DNA from: Perkinsus olseni
Taxonomy: Eukaryota > Perkinsozoa > Perkinsida
Direction: 5' to 3'
Length of the DNA: 64,000 nt
NCBI GenBank assembly: GCA_013115125.1
Contig: JABANN010000072.1
Location: 16,912 to 80,911, forward strand
A program made the position numbers and the translations under genes. The notes beneath the pieces are model-generated. The model was not told the DNA's origin. It searched no databases and saw nothing but the letters and a program-made list of their open reading frames with translations. Numbering within the stretch: the first letter of the stretch is position 1; each line of letters begins with the position of its first letter. Below are positions 9,717-20,625 of this stretch, in pieces.

Positions 9717-11969
9717 TTACTCGCCATTGCCGACCCTCTTGAGCTCGAGAGCTGTGGTAGTTTGGCCATCACTGGTATCCTGCTTATGGAAATTCAGAGC
9801 CCAGCCGATCCGATCAGTATAACAAATGCTGACCTTATCCGGAGTGAACCCGTGGTGGTCTAGGAATGATCTAATAGCATGCAACGGCAATGACCAGTTA
9901 TTGTATGGAAAATCCCATACCAGAGTTGCATACAGTTGTCGGCAGTAGGTACAGCCACGCCGGAGTAGGCCGCCGCTCTTTGCCGAAACCTCTCCCTGAG
10001 TTCCAACTTCATCACACGGCGACCAGTCGAAGGGTTGGTCTGTATACCCACACCGATCCGAGCCTTCTCATAGGATGTTCCGTAGTCCCCATCCGGTATA
10101 CTGCCGAAAGAACTATCTGCATTTCCTCGCGTTGCAACTACACTGCTGCTCATCCCACCGTGCACTCTACCCGCCTGCGGTCTGCTGAGTACGAGAGAAT
10201 GCTCGAATTCCCTTTGTCCAAAAAATTGCCCCTCGAGCCCTATCAAGACCAGAATATCTGATGAGCCAGTAAACGGACAGAAAGCAAGTGCCTCAGTAGC
10301 CAGTGGCGGCTCAGACATCCCCATCAAAGAGTATAGCCCACGCAGGAAGGTCCCGGCTACACCCCCGGCAAGCGTGTTGTCCTGGGGACGAAAGCACTCG
10401 GAAAAGAGCTCATCATCCCGACCTTGCCTTCCCACTGAGTAACTTCTGCTATCCCATACCAAAGGAATTTCCTCGCTCATACAAACCGATTCATTATCGA
10501 TCTCGCTATAAACACAGGCCACCTGCTGTCCATGATTCTCCCATACTCGCAGTTCGAAGTCGGTCAACCGCGGGAGACTAGAGCAGACTCGGCCCGCGCC
10601 AAGCTCCTTTGTTGTATAAGTTCCTGATGGCAGCTCCTCCTCCGAGACTGCGTCGTATGAAGGAGCGAGCGGCCTTTTACCGGAAGCCACTGCACCGGTT
10701 GACGAGCTCCTTCGCTTTCGGGTAGCTGGTTCTAATCTCTCCCGAATCGCTGGTGTCGAGGAGGCCCTATCGCTGTCCGGACGAAAATACACTGCGTTCG
10801 TCGTCGTCGGCCAGTCGAGAAAAAATGCATGCCGGATAAGGGTGGTTCTACTGTTGGGCTTGTTGAGCTCTACGCCGACCAACAGACGAGATGAACTCTT
10901 ACAGAAGATGAGGTGCGAGGCGGCATGCGGGAGCTCGCGTTTACCCATACTCGCATAGAGCTGATGCATGAAGTCCCCAGCCTCGGTCACACCCCACCCT
11001 GAATTGCCCATGAAATGAAAACATCGCTTGTCGTCGTTGGAGAGCCCGTAGACTTCAAGGTCTATCCTCTCTGCAGCACTGTCACAATGCCACACCAACC
11101 GAGAGCTGGCCCTCATGCTGAGGGGCCACCCTTCGACTTCGGCGTATACGAGTGCCACCTGCTGTCCCTCACCCTCCCAAACGTCCATCTCAAAATTGGT
11201 GAGTAGCGGTAGAGTGGGGCACACTCCCCCTGTAGCCCCCCTCGGTGCCTTGTATGTTCCAGACGGTATATCAGACCGTAGAACTGGGTTTTTAGCGACT
11301 CGACTCGGGCCAACCTCTTCGTCGACTTTTCTGCCGCCACCTTCACATGCTTCCATATGCATGTCGCCTTCCGCATGAGAGAGGGACCCTTCCATCTGCA
11401 CTTGCTCCGTCTCTGTCCTGGTGAGTAGGAAAGCGCTGTCGAAGCCAATGACTTGGCCCTTGCGCTTTATGACCCCTATGCCGACCACAAATCCTGATGG
11501 AGTTTCACAGATAGCGAGTTGTGAAGAGGCCTGGTAGGGCACAGGCTTCCCCAGATTCTCGTAGAGGTCACGCATGAACTTGCCAGCTGGGCTTATCCCC
11601 CAGGCGGCATTTGCCTTGAATATGAAACAGCGCTTGCTCCTGCTCGAGAAGCCATGCCGCTCGAGGCTGAGTCTCGCTGGGAAACTACCGAGTTGCCAGA
11701 CCAAACGAGACGGCTTCGCCATCGTTATGCGCTTCCCATCGACCACTGCGTTCACGCTAGCCACCTGTTGGCCATCACTCCGAAACACGGATTTCGAAAT
11801 CGTTGAGCTGCGGAAGAGTAGAGCACACTCCTCCAAAATCTTGTCTTTTCGCCCGGTATGTTCCGGATGGCAGTTCCTCCTTCAAGACCGGGGAGTATTT
11901 ATCCTTGGGAAGTGCACAGTAGAGCACTTGAAGCAGGTGAAGCAGCACGATGAAGGTGACCTTTGACAT
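9717..11969 (-). CDS. Secreted three-module paralogue 2 with two apparent frameshifts
   Basis: Paralogue of the 6816-8537 gene with three modules and the same C-terminal domain (DGDYGTSYE). The start at 11969 gives a clear signal peptide (MSKVTFIVLLHLLQVLYCAL) followed by the first LPSGTY. Two breaks stand out against the other modules. Near 11779-11790 the module 1 strand lacks about two bases between V and DGQQVA. At 9921-9928 eight extra bases shift the C-terminal domain, after which the paralogue-like frame resumes (HGFTPDKVSICYTDRIGWAL) to a stop at 9717. The long middle stretch stays open and conserved, so this is a young pseudogene, an allele with sequence errors, or a gene with very small introns; the alternatives cannot be separated here. 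Confidence 0.7.
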
Positions 11970-12903
11970 GTTGAAGCGCCGATGGTCGCTACAACTGAGA
12001 GAGGAATTTCCGAGGGCACGAGCCAGGCCAACAACCACGACTGTCTCTGGGCGAGCGAGACGTCGAGATGCAGCTGTCGTATGTCCTGAATATCATCACG
12101 GACACGGATGAGCACACATGTCTACGGTATGGATGTAACGGAGCGGGCATGGTAGCAGCTGCCAGAGAGGTCTGGTATGGTCCGTATATCATGGACTCTT
12201 CACAGCAGCAGCTATAACACAAGAGCAGCTGAGGGTGAGCTGCCAGCGCCAATCGGCTGCTACAGACCATGGGCCATAGTTCCTGTCTAAGCATCATGAT
12301 GAGGCTTTTGAACCAGTCCCATACTCAATGGCTGGACTGCCTTTTCAGTTGCAACCATAGGAGGCAGTCTCCTTATACCTATCAGAGATGTCTCTAGTAG
12401 TGAATCTACCGTCTACGAGTCACAAGAATTCCGACTCTCGGATTGAGGTTTCTCAACGCATGGGGAGCATGCGACCCGCACATCGGCCCAGGGAGGTACC
12501 ACAAGAAACCTATCAAGCTGGAGTAGCGATCATTGGAGTAAGCAGACGTTCGACTCTCATTCTGCGAAAGGGTCGCACAGTACCCTCTGTAGATGGAGGA
12601 AATCCATTAGTGTGCTAGGGATCTTACAAAGAGAGTCTGAGCTATCCCCGATGCTCGTGGATTCTATTGAGCTGTCCAACTTGTGGTCCAATAACCATAG
12701 AGGCTACCCAAAATTAGTCCCCCACAGTTGGGTAGAGCGGACCTCAAGCTGAGGCGGGACAAATCAAGCATTGGTACTGGCGACACTCCGCAAACAAAGA
12801 CCAGTGTGGTGAAGGAAAGTACACTCTATTCATCAGGGTGTCTTCTTATTACAATATAACAGAATAATGATGATGGAGATAACAGTTATGGACGGCAGAG
12901 CGT
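11970..12903. other. Intergenic, upstream of paralogue 2 and 3' of DRE2
   Basis: Contains the shared element at 12043-12060. No coding exon or RNA gene could be supported in the rest. Confidence 0.4.
12043..12060 (-). promoter_or_regulatory. Upstream element shared by the two paralogues, second copy
   Basis: GTCTCTGGGCGAGCGAGA, 17 of 18 identical to 8597-8614 and at a similar distance from the start codon. Confidence 0.4.
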
Positions 12904-15259
12904 CTATTCAACAACTCTAGCATCGATGTCGGAGATGAGCTGATCCATCTGAATCTTCTCGCCGGGCTTGAAGGCAGGCAGCCCACGATAGGGGCAGGTT
13001 CCACACCTACACGAGTACCAATCACCGCGATAACACTCATGCCGACCATGCTTGATCCTCCGGGACCATGATGATTTGGAGAGAGAGAGAGAGAGAGCCA
13101 GCTTTCACAACAGCTGAACAGCCGACTGTCATGTCGTCACAACACTCAACAGCGTGTTACTCGGAGCCATCGCTATAAAGCTATGAATCCCTACGCGCTA
13201 GATAGAATTGAAATCGGGATGGTCCATATAGGGGAAGCACACCATGATATTGCGCAACTTCGAGAGAAACATTAGCCTAACTTCTCGCGAGATTCAAGTC
13301 TATTCCGATGACCATTCTCAATATGATACGGACGACTATGATTATGAGATGACAGGAAAGGCTTTGATTCACAACGTAGAAGGTGCAGTTAAACGAACGA
13401 TTAGAAAATAGCTGAGAGGCCTCCCAGAGAAGCTTTGTACTACCTGAAGGCATCACCAAGATAGCAGTTGCCGCAACTGCTCTTGACCTCTCCCTTCTTG
13501 GCCTCTTCCATTCTCTTCTTCGCCTCCTCCGCACCGACCTTTGCCTCTAGTTCAGCACGGCCACAGGTGCAGTTTCTGAGCACACATTACTGGATCGACA
13601 GTGAGGGTGGACGTAAATTCAGAAGTGTGATGTAATGACATTTTCCAATTCCCTACGATCACAACCTACACTAACTTGCTACAGACCACAGGCAATATGA
13701 CTAAGCGAGACCAATCGGACCACTACAAACACAGGCACGTGTCGCTCCCTGCGTCAACCGGCATCATCAACGATAGATGCCATGACCCGATGAGTCCATG
13801 ATAGCAAATAATATATCTGATCCTCACGAGGAATGAGTACCGGAACGAACTTCTCGAAGCTAGCAAGACGTGAGAGGATGCAGCATTCCGATCGCCAGCG
13901 GTATCTCAGTCCACTCACCGACTGGGAGAGGGATACGACGAGGAAAAGAGAAGAAGCAAATTGCGCATATTACTTGCACGCTCGTGGCTTGTTATCGCAA
14001 GAATCTTTCCCACCACCAACAGTCTCCGGCACGGGCTCTAGATACTCATCGTCATCATCTTCCAATAAGGACTTCCCACATAGTGATGATTGTGCCTAGC
14101 ACAACACAACTATCGACCAGCTCGACCGAGCACACCCATGGGCGCTTCAAGGGGCCTCAAGCAGTCACTAGCGAGGCTATTGACCTTCACTCATTCACTC
14201 GTAATTGCCGCGCATCAGACTGAGCACAGCTAAGTCGAGAGACAGCGTCACGCAAGTCCGCTCTATATTTCATCACATACAAACGTGCTGCGTATTATTC
14301 GTCACAGTCGGGCGACTTTGCATGATTTCTATACCACTTCCGCCTATTACCATCTCAAACGTAAACGTAACACTCGGTGTCCCCGGCTTGCGGCAGGCGT
14401 AGTGGACGAAGGCACCGGTCTTCGGGCTAGTTATCTCCTGGCCGCCAGTGAAACCAGCAAAGACAGTCTCCATACTGAGGTCCAACTTTCCGTCAGGATT
14501 CAGTACCTGAAAGATACGCCGATGTCGAGGGCTTGGATCAACTTCAATTCCGCTTACGAAGATATTAACAACTCCGGCCGGCTTTAACAGTGCGGCAACC
14601 TTACTTAAGAAATAATAGTCCACCTGAAGAGTGGAGCACTGAGGACTAATCTTGATGCAGTTGGTTACCTTGATTTTGTCGTCCTCAGCGAACAAGACGA
14701 TCTGGTCGAACGCTAGCCGGGGGAACTCAGTGAGATGCTCCGGCATAGTCAAGTCAGCCTGAACAACATTAACGAAGTTGCGAGGCGAGAAAACCAACGG
14801 GCCCGGGTATATGATACAGCCGACGATGAAGAAAAACTGATGCAACCGTGGAGGCGTCAGGCAGCATGTGTTATCGACATGGTTGTGAGGACGATTGCGG
14901 GCAAAGGAATTAATTCAGAGGTGCCCTTAAAACACAGCTATGGGATAATGAGCTGAGATGGAGTATTGAAAAATACAGATAGAATGGTCGCAAAGGCCAG
15001 GCCTTTTGTTGTCTATTACTACTCAGTAGCTACTAATAAGACATGCGTAGCGAAAGGTGTGGTACTGCATATACATCTGCTGGTACAAAGAATCTATGAT
15101 GGCGATTATTACCTGTCCGGGCAGAGTGAATACTGCCAAGTAGTTGTTGATCATGTCCTTTAAAGTGGAGGACATATCGGCGGCCCGTGGGGCTACTACC
15201 AATACAGTGCCTTGGACTGCCGTGAAAAGGTTCAGGAATCTAGACGTGCTGCAGGACAT
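12904..15259 (-). CDS. DRE2: Anamorsin / DRE2 (CIAPIN1), cytosolic Fe-S cluster assembly factor
   Basis: Dre2/CIAPIN1 carries electrons from Tah18/NDOR1 into cytosolic iron-sulphur cluster assembly. The C-terminal signature is unmistakable: [12 protein letters not shown] joined across an intron, then [19 protein letters not shown] and LPAFKPGEK, with all eight cluster cysteines. Exons with matching phase are 15259-15113, 14758-14669, 14623-14351, 14095-13974, 13575-13444 and 13006-12904. A 21-nt exon at 14219-14199 (SDARQLR) keeps phase but is unproven. The N-terminal half resembles the degenerate methyltransferase-like domain of the family ([20 protein letters not shown]). An acidic linker ([10 protein letters not shown]) precedes the first cysteines. 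The model gives about 290 residues, normal for the family. The 14668-14624 intron is 45 nt and has no stop in frame. The start is the first ATG of exon 1. Confidence 0.93.
13081..13098. repeat. (GA)n microsatellite
   Basis: About nine GA units inside the last DRE2 intron. Confidence 0.8.
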
Positions 15260-16118
15260 CTACCTTTCAAAGACAATACTGTAATACTAGGGCAAGTGTG
15301 ACGCGCAGGAAGGGCGTTGAGGAATTGCAAGTGCGCAAGATTGCTAAGAAGTGAGCATCGGAACTCAGAATTTCAGGATTCGTAAATTACGAAGTTGATG
15401 TCAAGGAGGGCGACGAACCGCCACCGACAAAAGCTGACGGGAAACAAACGATTCGCCGAAAACCCCAACCTAATGGGGGTTATGGAGAGACTTTCCTGAG
15501 GGTTGTGTAACCGCAAGGGCGAGCGCACGAACATATATGCTGCACTGCCGGGAGAGTTCATGGCCCGGTCACAACTGTACAGAGTTGTGATGCTCAGTGG
15601 GAGATGGAGCTTCTCGAAGCAACCCAACTCGTGGGCGAAGGAAACATCAATATGGCTACTTGCGGTACCGCATGCGATACTTGGAACAACATGACACTGT
15701 GGCTAATTCGAGAATACTGTTCACTCTCCCTTCAGGACGGGCTGCCTGTTGTGTTCACTTGCTCGATGACCTGGGAGTTAACAACCTCACTGACCTGATG
15801 CTAGGCAGAGACAGCTCAGAGACTACGTGGCCACAGGCTTAAGTTCCGAACACTCCCTCGCCGAATACTAGGCGTTCCCAAGGGACTGCTACAAGTACTG
15901 ACTTATAGAAATTCGAACGTAATTAACGATGAGACTAGTTTCAAGGCCGTTGCTTTTCACCCTGTTATGCCCTCACCGATAGGATTTCCTTCAGACTTCT
16001 CCCGTTTATTGGCTTTCCATTTCTAGAGAGCGTCACAGCGACATCTGGCTCCTCTGTCCTGATCGACTGCCACGGCCTTACCGTTTTCTAAGGAAGTCGG
16101 CGTAACAGTATCACCGTC
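15260..16118. other. Intergenic, upstream of DRE2
   Basis: No convincing coding exon. It contains one TTCGTAAATTACGAA palindrome near 15382, related to two copies near 25.4 kb. Confidence 0.4.
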
Positions 16119-18812
16119 TCACCCTAGCAGCGATGGGCTCACATCAGATGCCGAGTACGTAGCAGCCTTGCCAGCGCCAGGACGACCGTAAGGCTGGACG
16201 CAGTAGATGTAGGGATCGTACGGATGGCGACACTGGAGCCCCACCACTCTGCACGGCCACCACATGGTCTTGCGAATAGTCTGATAAGGGAGTATCCCAG
16301 GTCGAAGCAAGCCTTACACGGACCGCGCTCCATATGTCCTCGCCGACTCGATAGCAGACCTTACGACCGGCTAACCACTTCTTCTGGCACGGCCAGCAAA
16401 CCCACTCCTGAAGGCTCCTATCATCATGGTCTTTATGATCGAGCCCCACCATTCTCGTGAAGTCAACTTCCTCGTCTAGCCCCGGATCATGACAGGACTT
16501 ATGCCAATGCTTCAGACAGTTGCAGCACTTCACCGTGGTCAAGGCGGTACGTTCTTGGCACTTTTCACAAAGGGCCGAGGCACCTTCAATCACAATGGAA
16601 GCGACAACCACAACACTCCGCTACCTCGGCGTGGTCTTCGCTTCGATCGGCCCGCCGAGTCCCCAGCAGCCTCCACCTGATACAGGAGCCTCTGCAACAA
16701 CAGCGGCAGGAGTTGAACATATCCGCGTGACGGTGATGGTTTGATAAACCTCAAACTCACGACTTGAGCGTTTCCCTAACGTGCATGATATTGGGAGTAT
16801 GCAGGGTGCCGAAAGAGCGCGGCAGTTGCCTCTTGCTGTGTGGTCAGCAGCTCAACTATTGGTTCTAGCCGCGATCATTCCAGACAATCGGTAACAGAAG
16901 GACTTAAAGACGGAAAAGAGAGCACTACTACTGAGTAGAAGATAAGAGGTGGTTGTACTGATACAAGGCAGTCGCGAGGCTTACCTGGTCGAAAGTTTTG
17001 TTCCATGCAAGAGCTATCTCGTTGACGGATTTCTCACCAAACCCGGCAGATTGATGAGTCGACCTCCGCCTCTTCTTCGCTGTCCTCTTCGGTTCCTTCT
17101 TGGAGACCTTAGCCCTCCGTCCATGCACACCTTCCGAATCCATCTCGCGCTTTTCCGTCGATTTCCGATGAGGCTTCTGTGCACTCCCGCTAGCCGGGTA
17201 TTCCTTCTGCGTAGGGTCGTGAGCCGTGACAGGTTCATGTGTACTTCCACAATTACTCGGATTTCCCAAAGTCGTGTGAGGCTTCGGCGAAGTCTCGCAA
17301 GCGCCCGGATCATGATGACCAGGCTCGACCTCAAAGGGCCTCGGCGAAGGGGGAGGCGACTGTCTCCTGAGCCACTCGAGTAGAAGCACATCCGTGACTT
17401 CATTCTCCGTGAAGGAGTTGCCAAACCGTTGACGTATCTGCTGGGCCCTCAGCTCGACGAACTGTCTCAAGGGCGATGCCGAAACAACGTCGACCGTAGT
17501 GCTCGTATGCTCCATCTTCCCCCGTTCGGCGAGATGACCAGCATCGGGCTTGGCAGTAGACAACGTCACAGCGATGCGCTTCACGTCATCGAGGGGTGGC
17601 GTGCCTTGATTCTTCGCTGTCTCTACTATCGGCGATGGCAGACCACCCCCAGGTGCGCAAGCCTTCGGTGATGGGGGCACTGAGCTCTCTTCTCGGCAAG
17701 AGAATGGAAGTATCGGGCAGGGTGAAGCTGGTCGCCGGAAGGAATAGAGCCGAGAGAGTTGTTGATGTGCCTGGGTATCGTTAGCACTGAGGCGATCCAA
17801 CAGCACCCCTGCCAAGTGGCTTCGACTGTAACCACTAGGAGCCTGCGCGCAACAATGACAGCGACGGGGCCTCGATGACGAGGTTCGTTACCTGCTCGCC
17901 AGTGAGCTCCCGAAAAACCTCGCAGATCTCCTCCTCATCAGCGTGGGCGAGCGAAACTTTGAGTTCATCAAGCTCTGACGGAGCCGTCGTCGCTTCCCAG
18001 GCTACTCTATTCTGCCATGCAGGAGCACAGCCGAACTATGAGAGCTCATCAGTCCCCCCTACGCCGAGGCTGATTCCGCGCGAAAATAAATGTGATAAAT
18101 AACATGAACGCCTAACTTCATAGCTCGGACGCAGCATTCCATGATCCATCCCACAGCCTACGGGAGGGCCCTGATCGTGACTAGTTGATTTGCGATCTAG
18201 GCACGTAGTTCGACTAACCGACAGAGCTGTAGTTCAACCCGCTCCCTCACAAACTGGCCGGAGCGACGTGTACGCACCAGTGAGCGAGTATTAGGTATAT
18301 TCCGCTGATTCTATCTTGCTGCTACGATAAGAAGCTACACTGGAACTCAGCTATGATGCTGTTGATGGCAATAAGGAAGCAGATGAAAAATGAGGTTTCG
18401 AGCGGTAAGACTTGGTTGACGTGCAGCTCACATTTAAGAACTTGTCGGTGTCTCCGGCTGTCTTCTCTGAAGGACCCCCTCGAGCCGGAAGAGGTGCAAG
18501 CTGGTTCGATGGTGGCGAAGGCGGGGTGCTTTCTCTCGAGAAAACAGGCTTTGCCAAGGGAGAAAACTCTGCCGCGTCCGTGACCTGAGGAACAAGATGG
18601 GTCGTACTCGTCGAAGATGCCGCATTATACCACCCATTGCCACCACCAATCTCTCTGCCTCCGGAACACAATGGCTACTCGTGAGGTAAAGCCGCGAAGA
18701 AAGCGTCATTGAGAGGGACACTCCCCCGTGCGTACCTCATCCTTTCTGCCTGCCCGCGATGCCTCCGCGGCGCCTCCACCCGGACTAGACGAATGTGCTC
18801 CATCATCGCCAT

Positions 18813-18843
<31 letters not shown>

Positions 18844-19682
18844 GCACTTGGTGGCCGGAAGATCGGAGGGAGCCTTTGAATCCTTGGCTGCCTTCGATGC
18901 TGTCTTGCATGCTTGAGTTGCTTGATGTCGCAGAAGGGAGTCCGCGGACTTGAACAGCTGCAGTTTCATGCATAACGCGCAGCGGAAGTACTGGGCTGAG
19001 AAGAGCGTAGTAATACTGACGACGCATACGTTAAGTCCTACGACTTGTGCATTCTCTACTCTAGAGACGAGGAGATGAGCTGGCGTCATTGCACTATAAT
19101 GAGACGGAGGTCATCTCGTCGACTCAACGGAGCCGAAGTATGTCAAGAAAAATGACTGAGGTCAACTTGTCCAACCTCGCCGCGTTCGGTTGTTGCTTGA
19201 CAGTAGTGGGCACTGGGACGGCCAAGATCGAGGGACAACGGCCACTGTGCATTGACGATGCCCGTCGAGACTCTCCTATTGCTATACACTATCATTTATC
19301 ATTGGGACACAGCATATACTATCATTTATCGCTACCGTTCCCTCAGCTTACTTCCATCGAGGGTACTGATAATCGAATAGCAAGTGACCTTCCCTCCTAA
19401 CAGCTCGATGGGTGCTGGACTGCTCAGCATATGGTCTGGGTCGAACTTCACTGCACCCCCGCCTGCCTTTCTCCTGCCACCGCCTCCGCCGGCAGGAGGA
19501 GCAGCAACGGCCGGGGGAGGAGCTTCAGTCGTACTCTCGTCAACCTGCGATAGGTCTTGAGGTACCCCGGTATCCACAATACTTGGATGACCACCATCAC
19601 TACGATTCCCATGGCCAATGGCGATAGAGAGCTGCGGCACACCGGTTCCATCTAACTTCTTCACATGCACGTTCGTTAGCAC
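16119..19682 (-). CDS. Nuclear protein with zinc-finger-like segment, basic region and PHD finger
   Basis: PHD fingers read histone tail marks, so a chromatin role is likely. From the 5' side, exons encode a G/P-rich segment (about 19682-19394), a zinc-finger-like C-x2-C...H...C segment (FRCALCMKLQLFKSADSLLRHQ) with an alanine run encoded by CAG repeats at 18811-18840, a S/T/P-rich segment (about 18660-18430), an acidic exon ending ICEVFRELTGEQ (donor after 17892), and a long exon 17842-16985. That exon has a helical EVTDVLLLEWLRRQ and a nuclear localisation-type KKEPKRTAKKRRR. The PHD finger follows (CEKCQERTAL, KCCNCLKHWHKSCHDPGL, WVCWPCQKKW), then exon 16232-16119 after an 85-nt intron. 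The PHD end is firm. Joining the upstream exons into one gene, and the true start codon, are inferred from strand, spacing and donor sites. Confidence 0.6.
18811..18840. repeat. (CAG)n microsatellite coding polyalanine
   Basis: About ten CAG units on the + strand, read as alanine codons on the minus strand within the zinc-finger-like exon. Confidence 0.75.
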
Positions 19683-19852
19683 CCATAGCTTGTGTTAGTT
19701 CAAGGCAATGTGCAGACAGCGTCCCGATGAAACTCGTTTCACGGTTGACGAAAGGCGCCCCCATCCCGAAAGTGTCGTGGCCCTCGGTCCTTTATGACGA
19801 TTATGGGAATCATCCGAGCATCCATTAAGTGCCTTATCCGAGTATCAGCCGC

Positions 19853-20354
19853 TCAATAGTAGCCGCCCCGCCCTACTCGATTCGATACCCCGACGGCAGC
19901 ATTCTTCCCAGTCGTGGACCTCAGCCCTCCCCCTTCCAGGGCTGCCTTCAGCTTGCTCATCTCGGCATCCTCGGCCTGCACGTCAACCATCATGCTTGCT
20001 GCACCAGACGGCTGGCTCACCAGATTCGGTTGTTGTTGTAGCCCAAAAGTGTGGCTTGGCTGGCCATGAGACATCATATTAGGACCCCAGTGCATCGCGG
20101 ACGGGTATACCTGAAGAAGCAATGACACACTCCAACAAGATGCCTTCGCAGTGTACCGGATGCTGCCATGAAGCGTGGACGGGCCCTCTGGGCATGTAGT
20201 AGACATCAGGCGGTGGTTGGCCTACTGGCTGGGACGGAGGTGGGGGGCCCTGTGACTGACTTAGGGACGTCTCACAAAGCATGAAATCTATTAAGACTGG
20301 GAAGCAAGGCGTAGGATGATCCAACTGATAGGAGCCTCCCATACCAGCCTCCAC
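19853..20354 (-). CDS. P/Q-rich protein, C-terminal exons, not recognised
   Basis: At least two exons: a proline-rich one (SQGPPPPSQPVGQPPPDVYY, about 20255-20170) and a last one (VYPSAMHWGPNMMSHGQPSH onward) ending RGGYY and stop at 19853. They are separated by a 46-nt GT-AG intron. The composition suits an RNA-binding or transcription-related protein, but no domain was recognised. Upstream exons and start codon were not found; the gene lies just downstream of the UBR gene on the same strand. Confidence 0.5.
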
Positions 20355-20625
20355 AGCCCATACCAGGCTTAAGCGTCAGTTAAAGCCTCAAAGACCTCCG
20401 AGTGTCGATGCTGACCAGAGCAGCAGCTACCCACGAGCTGCATAGCGGGTACTAGAGCATATTCGAGTACAAGCATCGGGCCCCGAGCCATACCACACAG
20501 CACCGTGCGGGAAGTCGCCTGGACATGCTTATTGAGCAGGGGCAACTCAACGGTCTCAAGACTCCGATTGAAAACTTCTAGGTATTAAATATGCGACTAG
20601 GATGACAATGATACTTTACTTCCCT

